Origin: JAEUJM01 sp044221555
Lineage (GTDB): Bacteria > Actinomycetota > Acidimicrobiia > Acidimicrobiales > DATDAH01
Reading direction: 5' to 3'
Length of the DNA: 64,000 nt
NCBI GenBank assembly: GCA_044221555.1
Contig: JBGAOY010000001.1
Span: 186,001-250,000, forward strand
Numbering within the stretch: the stretch's first letter is position 1; the number at the start of each line of letters is the position of its first letter. Shown here piece by piece: positions 59,087 through 64,000 of the stretch. Position numbers and translations under genes: made by a program. The notes under the pieces are model-generated. The model saw nothing but the letters and a program-made list of their open reading frames with translations. It was not told where the DNA came from and ran no database searches.

Positions 59087-60075
59087 CGGCCACGGGTCGG
59101 CGCGGGGCCGGGGAGCGGCTGCAACGGCTCCTCTCCATCGTGCCGTGGATCGTCGACCACCCGGGGGCCCGGATCGACGAGATCTGCGCCCGCTTCGCCA
59201 TGGCCGAGCGTGAGCTGCTCGCTGCTCTCGAGATGCTGCGCTTCGTCGGTGTCTACCCGTTCAGCCCTGATGCCCTGATCGACGTGGTGATCGAGGACGG
59301 CTGCGTGTGGCTCCACCTGGCCCAGCCCTTCGGGCGCCCGCTGCGACTCACCCCCGAGGAGGGCCTGGCCCTGGTGGCCGCCGGGCGCAGCGTGGCCGGT
59401 GCCCCGGGGGCCGACCCCGACGGCCCACTGGCACGAGGGCTGGCCAAGCTGGCCCGGTCGCTCGGGATCACCGACGACGGCGCGGTCGACGTGCAGCTGG
59501 CCGGCGACGTGGTCCCGGAGATCCTCGACGTGTTGCGGACCGCCGCCCGGGAGCGCCGCCGCGTGGTCATCGACTACTACTCGTTCGGCAGGGACGACCG
59601 CACGACCCGGGAGATCGACACCCGCCGGGTGTACGCCGACCAGGGGCGCTGGTACGTGTCCGCCTGGTGCCACCGGGCCGGCGGTGAGCGCATCTTCCGG
59701 GTCGATCGCATCCGGTCGGCCGACCTGCTCGACGTCACCTTCGACGAGCCGGCGGTGGGCCCCGACGACGGGCCGGCCGCGGCCGACACCTTCCGACCCG
59801 GCCCCGACGCACCCAGGGTGGTGCTCGACATGGACGCCGACGCGCGCTGGGTGGCCGACCACTACCCTTACGACGCCCTCGACGAGCTGACCGACGGGCG
59901 GGTGCGCATCACGCTCGGGGTGACCGCGCGGCCCTGGCTCGAGCGCCTTCTCCTCGCGCTGGGACCCTCGGCCGACATCGTCGAGGTGGACGGGCGCCTG
60001 GGGGGTGTGGGCGTGCGGTCACAGGCGGCCGCACGGCTGCTGCGACGATACGGAATCGACGTGGCGGTGCAGTAG
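59083..60075 (+). CDS. pafC: PafC-like WYL-domain transcriptional regulator
   Basis: A 330-residue partner of PafB: helix-turn-helix (GERLQRLLSIVPWIVDHPGARIDEICARFAM; about 10-40), WYL domain (RRRVVIDYYSFGRDDRTTREIDTRRVYADQGRWYVSAW, about 166-203; the WYL-type W-Y-V is near the end) and WCX-like tail. Starts with an ATGA overlap on pafB, implying a heterodimer. In other actinobacteria it is followed by tatAC and helY, as here after lepB, glpQ and two short genes. Confidence 0.88.
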   Translation: MTATGRRGAGERLQRLLSIVPWIVDHPGARIDEICARFAMAERELLAALEMLRFVGVYPFSPDALIDVVIEDGCVWLHLAQPFGRPLRLTPEEGLALVAAGRSVAGAPGADPDGPLARGLAKLARSLGITDDGAVDVQLAGDVVPEILDVLRTAARERRRVVIDYYSFGRDDRTTREIDTRRVYADQGRWYVSAWCHRAGGERIFRVDRIRSADLLDVTFDEPAVGPDDGPAAADTFRPGPDAPRVVLDMDADARWVADHYPYDALDELTDGRVRITLGVTARPWLERLLLALGPSADIVEVDGRLGGVGVRSQAAARLLRRYGIDVAVQ

Positions 60076-60087
60076 CCTGCCCGCACC

Positions 60088-60687
60088 GTGACCCATCCCG
60101 ATCCCAGCTACCTCGAGCTCGACGACGGGGACGCCGCCCCCGATCCCGACGAGCGGGGTGGGGCCTCGGCGGTCCGCAGCATGGTCGAGTGGGTCGTCGT
60201 CGTCGGCGGCGCGCTGATCATCGCGCTGGTCATCAAGACGTTCCTGCTGCAGGCGTTCTACATCCCGTCGTCGTCCATGGTCTCGACGCTCAACATCGGC
60301 GACCGGGTGCTGGTGAACAAGCTCAGCTACAAGGTCCACGACGTGCACCGTGGCGACATCGTGGTGTTCGAGCGCCCGCCCGGGGAGGCCGACAGCGAGA
60401 TCACCGACCTCATCAAGCGGGTCGTCGGCCTCCCGGGCGACACCGTCGAGGGCCGCAACGGCCAGGTGTTCATCAACGGCGAGCCGCTCGACGAGCCCTA
60501 TCTCGACGAAGGGGTGACCACCGGCGACTTCGACCCGGTCGAGGTGCCCGCCGACCACCTGTTCATGATGGGCGACAACCGCGGCGACTCCCGTGACAGC
60601 CGGTTCTTCGGCCCGATCGCCGAGGACACCATCGTGGGTCGGGCGTTCTTCCGCGTGTGGCCCCTGGGCGACATCTCGACCCTCTGA
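60088..60687 (+). CDS. lepB: Signal peptidase I
   Basis: A 199-residue membrane-bound serine/lysine protease: one transmembrane helix (VEWVVVVGGALIIALVIKTFLLQAFYI), catalytic Ser63 in IPSSSM with V-S-T-L, catalytic Lys110 in LIKRVVGLPGD, and box E GDNRGDSRDSR near residue 170. GTG start 12 bases after pafC. Its stop is 6 bases from the convergent glpQ-like gene. Confidence 0.94.
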   Translation: MTHPDPSYLELDDGDAAPDPDERGGASAVRSMVEWVVVVGGALIIALVIKTFLLQAFYIPSSSMVSTLNIGDRVLVNKLSYKVHDVHRGDIVVFERPPGEADSEITDLIKRVVGLPGDTVEGRNGQVFINGEPLDEPYLDEGVTTGDFDPVEVPADHLFMMGDNRGDSRDSRFFGPIAEDTIVGRAFFRVWPLGDISTL

Positions 60688-60693
60688 CGGGCG

Positions 60694-61416
60694 TCAGGGC
60701 GCCGTCGCGTCCCGGATCGCATCGACCATGCGGTCGACGTGGTCGGAGAACACGCCGTCGATCCCCATGTCGATGAGCTGGGCCAGCGACCGGTCGAACT
60801 GGGCATCCCATCCGAGGCAGTAGCGCTCGAACCGGTGGAACAGCGTGGTGAGGCCGCCGGTCCAGTCGGTGTGGTGCATGTTCACGGCGTCCACACCGGC
60901 GTCGGCGAGGGCGGCCGCCCGCCGCTCGGGCCCCTCCTTGATGCGGCGCAGGCGAGTGGAGTCGACCAGGCGCACCTCGGCGGCCAGCGGACGCCACGAG
61001 GCCACGGTGCGCCAGTCGGGGTGACACAGCCAGAGGCGACCCAACGCGCCGCCACCGGCGGCCCGCGCCGTCTCGACGATGGCCGCGGCGGCGTCGGGCT
61101 GCTTGACGTCGATGGACAGCTCGAAGTCGGTGCCGCACGCGGCGTAGAGCTCCTCGAGGGTGGGGATGTGGTCGGGGAGGTGGTGGCGCTCGAACGCCGA
61201 CAGGGCGCGGCGCCGCAGGCGGCCGACGATGCCGTCGTGGTCGAGCGCCACGTGGCCGTCGGCGGTGAGCCAGGCGTCGGTCTCGAGGCCGGTGGCGCCC
61301 AGCCGCAGCGCGAGCGCGAACGCCTCGAGTGTGTTCTCCGGGGCATGGGCGCGGCCGCCCCGGTGGGCGAAGCCGATCGGCTCCGACCGGAGGGAGGGGA
61401 GTCGGGTCGCCATCAC
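60694..61416 (-). CDS. Glycerophosphodiester phosphodiesterase family protein
   Basis: A 240-residue GDPD TIM-barrel enzyme. The N-terminal catalytic segment is GFAHRGGRAHAPENTLEAFALALRLGATGLETDAWLTADGHVALDHDGIVGR (His18 and Arg19, Glu27; E-x-D near 45, HD near 58). The C-terminal FSDHVDRMVDAI is present. It hydrolyses glycerophosphodiesters to glycerol-3-phosphate and alcohol; UgpQ/GlpQ type by length, without signal peptide. It stands alone on the minus strand within the proteasome-tat region. Start GTG 61416 or ATG 61413. Confidence 0.87.
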   Translation of the reverse strand: MMATRLPSLRSEPIGFAHRGGRAHAPENTLEAFALALRLGATGLETDAWLTADGHVALDHDGIVGRLRRRALSAFERHHLPDHIPTLEELYAACGTDFELSIDVKQPDAAAAIVETARAAGGGALGRLWLCHPDWRTVASWRPLAAEVRLVDSTRLRRIKEGPERRAAALADAGVDAVNMHHTDWTGGLTTLFHRFERYCLGWDAQFDRSLAQLIDMGIDGVFSDHVDRMVDAIRDATAP

Positions 61417-61507
61417 CGGATTGTCGCAGGTCGCGCCAGATCCGACTCAAGGGGCCCGCTTTCGATGCCGATGGCTGGAGGGAGTTGAGGAGAGGAGGGG
61501 CGAACCG

Positions 61508-61840
61508 ATGGCAACCATCCGGGCCAGCTGTCCCGATTGTGGCGACGTGGAGTTCACGACGCGAGACGTCCAGGTGCGCATCAGCGCGGAGGACGGGTCG
61601 GGCACGTACTCGTTCCGTTGCCCGGGGTGCGTGGTCACCGTGGTGAAGTCGGCCGAGCCCCGCACCATCGACCTGCTGCTGGCGTCCGGCGTCGAGGAGG
61701 CCACGTCCGTCCTGCCCGCCGAGCTGCACGAGCCGCACGAGGGCGAACCGATCACCCACGACGACCTGCTCGACTTCCACGACCTGCTCCACCGCGACGA
61801 CAGCTGGCTGCGGGCCCTGACGTCCGACTCCGACCGCTGA
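61508..61840 (+). CDS. Zinc-ribbon-like conserved protein
   Basis: A 110-residue protein with an N-terminal C-P-D-C-G (Cys8/11) and a C-P-G-C (Cys37/40) pair forming a probable zinc ribbon, then an acidic tail with HEPHEGEPITHDDLLDFHDLLHRDDSWL. A strong GGAGAGGAGG precedes the ATG at 61508. Found between glpQ and tat genes; function unknown. Confidence 0.72.
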   Translation: MATIRASCPDCGDVEFTTRDVQVRISAEDGSGTYSFRCPGCVVTVVKSAEPRTIDLLLASGVEEATSVLPAELHEPHEGEPITHDDLLDFHDLLHRDDSWLRALTSDSDR

Positions 61841-61875
61841 CGCCGGTACCGCCCACCCAGGGCTAACCTCCGGCC

Positions 61876-62073
61876 GTGCTCTGGCTGGCGGTCCCGGTGG
61901 TGCTCGTCCTCGGCGGGGTCGTGGTCCTCGCCGGCGTCCGGTCGATCGAGCGCTCGCGGCGCGAACTGCAACGTCAGGTCGCCGCCCTGGCCGACACCCG
62001 CGCGGCCCTCTCGCCGGTGCAGCGCCGGGTCGATGCCACCCGCGCCGCCGCCGTGGCGCGATCGCGCCGGTAG
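61876..62073 (+). CDS. Small single-helix membrane protein
   Basis: 65 residues: an N-terminal transmembrane helix (LWLAVPVVLVLGGVVVLAGV) and a basic, coiled-coil-like tail (ERSRRELQRQVAALADTRAALSPVQRRVDATRAAAVARSRR). GTG start at 61876; the tatA/B-like gene begins 10 bases after its stop. Function unknown, probably associated with the Tat cluster. Confidence 0.6.
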   Translation: MLWLAVPVVLVLGGVVVLAGVRSIERSRRELQRQVAALADTRAALSPVQRRVDATRAAAVARSRR

Positions 62074-62082
62074 GGTTTTCAG

Positions 62083-62550
62083 GTGTTCAACATCGGCGGC
62101 GCGGAGCTCCTCGTGATCCTCCTCGTCGCGCTGCTCGTGCTCGGGCCGAACAAGCTGCCGCAGGCCGCCCGTCAGGTGGGCCACTTCCTCGGTGAGTTCC
62201 GCCGGATCGCCGACGGCTTCCAGCAGGAGCTGAAGACGGCCATGGACGACCCCTCGATGACCGCACCGCCGAAGGCCGACAAGCCCAAATCGCCGGGCGG
62301 CCCCACCGAGCAACCCGTCGTGATCGATGCCGACAGCACCGAGCTGGCCGACACGAACGGGGTCGCTGACGGCACCGCGGCGGCCGACAGCGGCGGGACC
62401 GCCGACGGCACCGACATCGCCGACAGCAACGCGAACGCGGGCAGCAACGGGATCGCCGACAGCCGCCCGGCGACCGACGGAGGCACGGGCGAGGGGAAGA
62501 CGGCTGACGCCGGCTCCACCAGCGAGCCCGATCTGCCGCCCGAGCGCTGA
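62083..62550 (+). CDS. tatB: Tat translocase TatA/TatB component
   Basis: A 155-residue protein. The start FNIGGAELLVILLVALLVLGPNKLPQAARQVGHFLGEFRRI gives the Tat membrane helix, the G-P-x-K-L-P hinge and an amphipathic helix; the F-N-I-G-G-x-E start with an early Glu is more like TatB. The tail (about 75-155) is a low-complexity Asp/Gly/Ala/Ser/Thr region with repeated ADSN/ADG-type units. GTG start. tatC follows 2 bases later. Confidence 0.85.
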   Translation: MFNIGGAELLVILLVALLVLGPNKLPQAARQVGHFLGEFRRIADGFQQELKTAMDDPSMTAPPKADKPKSPGGPTEQPVVIDADSTELADTNGVADGTAAADSGGTADGTDIADSNANAGSNGIADSRPATDGGTGEGKTADAGSTSEPDLPPER

Positions 62551-62552
62551 TC

Positions 62553-63338
62553 GTGGCGGGGGTGAGCGACGCGGACACCGCGGTCGACGAAGGCGACGAG
62601 CACGAGCGGATGACGCTCGTCGAGCACCTGGCCGAGCTCCGCTCGCGCCTGTTCAAGTGCGTGATCGCCGTCGTCGTGGGGGGCATCCTCGCCTGGGCCT
62701 TCTACAACCAGATCCTCGACTTCCTGGTGCAGCCGTACTGCGACATCAGCGGTGGTGACTGCGCGCTGTACGTCACCGACCCCCTCGAGGGGTTCAAGAC
62801 GAGGCTCCAGATCGCCGGGTACGGCGGCATCGCCCTGGCGATGCCCGTGATCCTCTGGCAGCTCTGGCGCTTCATCACCCCGGGGCTCTACAAGCACGAG
62901 CGCCGCTACGCCATCCCGTTCGTGGCGTCCGCGCTGGTGCTGTTCTCGATGGGCGCGGCGCTCGCGTTCTGGACCCTGCCGAAGGCACTCGAGTTCCTGA
63001 AGGACATCGGTGGCACCGACCTGCAGGAGATCTACTCGCCGGCCAAGTACCTGTCGCTCATCCTCTACATGATGCTGGCGTTCGGCATCGGCTTCGAGTT
63101 CCCGATCCTGCTCGTGTTCATCCAGATGGCGGGCCTGGTCACGCCCGAGCAGTTGGCGTCGGCCCGCCGGTGGGCCATCGTCATCATCTTCGTGCTCGTG
63201 GCGGTGCTGACCCCCAGCGGTGACCCGTACAGCCAGATCGTGCTGGCGGTGCCCATGGTGCTGTTCTACGAGATCGCCATCATCATCGGGAAGCTCATGC
63301 GCAGGCGCAAGACCAGGGCGGCCGAGGCCGCAGCCTGA
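62553..63338 (+). CDS. tatC: Tat translocase subunit TatC
   Basis: A 261-residue six-helix membrane protein that reads twin-arginine signal peptides. Motifs are the cytoplasmic MTLVEHLAELRSRL (about 20-33), the conserved E in PLEGFKTRL, and WQLWRFITPGLYKHERRY (about 91-108). The C terminus is short and basic. GTG start at 62553. Together with tatB it forms the exporter. Confidence 0.95.
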   Translation: MAGVSDADTAVDEGDEHERMTLVEHLAELRSRLFKCVIAVVVGGILAWAFYNQILDFLVQPYCDISGGDCALYVTDPLEGFKTRLQIAGYGGIALAMPVILWQLWRFITPGLYKHERRYAIPFVASALVLFSMGAALAFWTLPKALEFLKDIGGTDLQEIYSPAKYLSLILYMMLAFGIGFEFPILLVFIQMAGLVTPEQLASARRWAIVIIFVLVAVLTPSGDPYSQIVLAVPMVLFYEIAIIIGKLMRRRKTRAAEAAA

Positions 63339-63339
63339 C

Positions 63340-64000
63340 GTGGCGGACCCGACGGCCGCCCCCTACGCCTTCCCGCTCGACCCCTTCCAGCGCGAAGCCA
63401 TCGCCGCGCTCGACGCCGGCCAGTCGGTGCTGGTGGCGGCGCCGACCGGCGCGGGCAAGACCGTGATCGCCGAGCACGCCGTTCAGGTCACGATCGATCG
63501 GGGTGACGATGCCCGGATCTTCTACACCACGCCCATCAAGGCGCTCTCCAACCAGAAGTACGCCGACCTGGTGCGCCGGCACGGCACCGATGCGGTCGGG
63601 CTGCTGACCGGCGACAACGCGGTGAACGGCGAGGCGCCGATCGTGGTGATGACCACCGAGGTGCTCCGCAACATGATCTACGGCGCCTCGCCCGCCCTCG
63701 ATCACCTGCAGTTCGTGGTGCTCGACGAGGTGCACTACCTCCAGGACGCCTACCGGGGACCGGTGTGGGAGGAGGTGATGATCCACCTCCCGGCCCGGGT
63801 GCGGCTCGTGTGCCTGTCGGCGACCGTGTCCAACGCCCACGAGCTGGCCGACTGGATCGCCACGATCCGGGGACCGACGGCCACGATCATCGAGCACGAG
63901 CGTCCGGTCGAGCTGGCCAACCTGTACCTGGTCGGCGACCGGGAGACCGACACCCCGGTGCTCCTGCCGACCCTCCTGGACGGCCGCCCGAACCCGGAAG
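63340..64000 (+). CDS. helY: Ski2/Mtr4-like DEVH-box RNA helicase HelY, 3'-truncated by the window edge
   Basis: The visible 220 residues are the N-terminal RecA-like domain. They begin YAFPLDPFQREAIAALDAGQSVLVAAPTGAGKTVIAEHA (Walker A APTGAGKT), followed by YTTPIKALSNQKY, LTGDNAV, MTTEVLRNMIY, the DEVH box VVLDEVHYLQD and SATVSNAHE. GTG at 63340 starts one base after the tatC stop TGA (63336-63338). Position after tatC and homology fit actinobacterial HelY, an RNA helicase. The rest lies beyond the window. Confidence 0.9.
   Translation, partial: MADPTAAPYAFPLDPFQREAIAALDAGQSVLVAAPTGAGKTVIAEHAVQVTIDRGDDARIFYTTPIKALSNQKYADLVRRHGTDAVGLLTGDNAVNGEAPIVVMTTEVLRNMIYGASPALDHLQFVVLDEVHYLQDAYRGPVWEEVMIHLPARVRLVCLSATVSNAHELADWIATIRGPTATIIEHERPVELANLYLVGDRETDTPVLLPTLLDGRPNPE

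Overview
The window reads as chromosomal DNA of a very GC-rich actinobacterium. It carries a complete Pup-proteasome locus (arc, dop, pup, prcB, prcA, pafA) followed by pafBC, tatAC and helY, a fused two-radical-SAM FbiC for coenzyme F420, a MarP-type membrane protease, a DUF222/HNH gene and many GTG starts. A TtuA-type tRNA thiolase and a GlcDEF set suggest a deep-branching, Acidimicrobiia-like lineage. That placement is inference from gene content. I saw no rRNA, tRNA, phage or transposase gene.

Layout. 1-8.9 kb: end of a secreted protein with a strong terminator, a PLP lyase/decarboxylase, mobA-like, rhodanese and RNase D genes on the plus strand; then a minus-strand group (GH13 alpha-glucosidase, TauE/SafE-type transporter, small membrane protein); then a small Cys protein and typA. 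9.0-11.9 kb (minus): an McrB-like AAA+ ATPase coupled to a DUF2357/McrC-like partner, and a cysteine-rich protein. 11.9-16.0 kb: glcD-glcE-glcF, interrupted and followed by palindromic elements, one of which lies inside glcF. 16.2-19.4 kb: small and cysteine-rich proteins, two lipoproteins and a frameshifted DUF222/HNH gene. 19.5-22.9 kb (minus): LOG-family protein and fbiC. 23.1-26.4 kb: TPP riboswitch followed by a four-gene thiamine-precursor uptake operon with three 65-bp tandem repeats at one gene junction. 26.3-35.5 kb (minus): sulfatase-nagA, a hypothetical gene, a FIST-domain gene, tkt-tal-pgl and terC. 35.6-38.4 kb: TetR regulator and a split ADP-forming acyl-CoA synthetase. 38.4-44.7 kb: dacB, then a tightly overlapping four-gene block made of two paralogous GT-C glycosyltransferases and two paralogous acyltransferase-like proteins. 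44.7-46.0 kb: a LON-domain gene between inverted copies of a 69-bp repeat, plus a 43-bp tandem array. 46.0-50.0 kb: three small membrane or basic proteins, a TtuB-like sulfur carrier, ttuA, trmI and marP. 50.0-64.0 kb: ferredoxin and the Pup-proteasome/pafBC/lepB/tatAC/helY region, with helY running off the end.

How genes work together. The proteasome block encodes tagging (PafA), tag maturation and removal (Dop), unfolding (ARC) and degradation (PrcBA). TtuB, TtuA and TrmI would modify the two T-loop bases (54 and 58) that pair with each other in tRNA. The riboswitch operon would import thiamine pyrimidine precursors when TPP is low. Sulfatase plus NagA fits catabolism of 6-sulfated N-acetylglucosamine. 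The most interesting candidates for undescribed biology are the two-gene McrB/DUF2357-like module, the duplicated glycosyltransferase/acyltransferase cassette, the TtuB carrier whose Gly-Gly is not terminal, and the palindromic and dispersed repeats.
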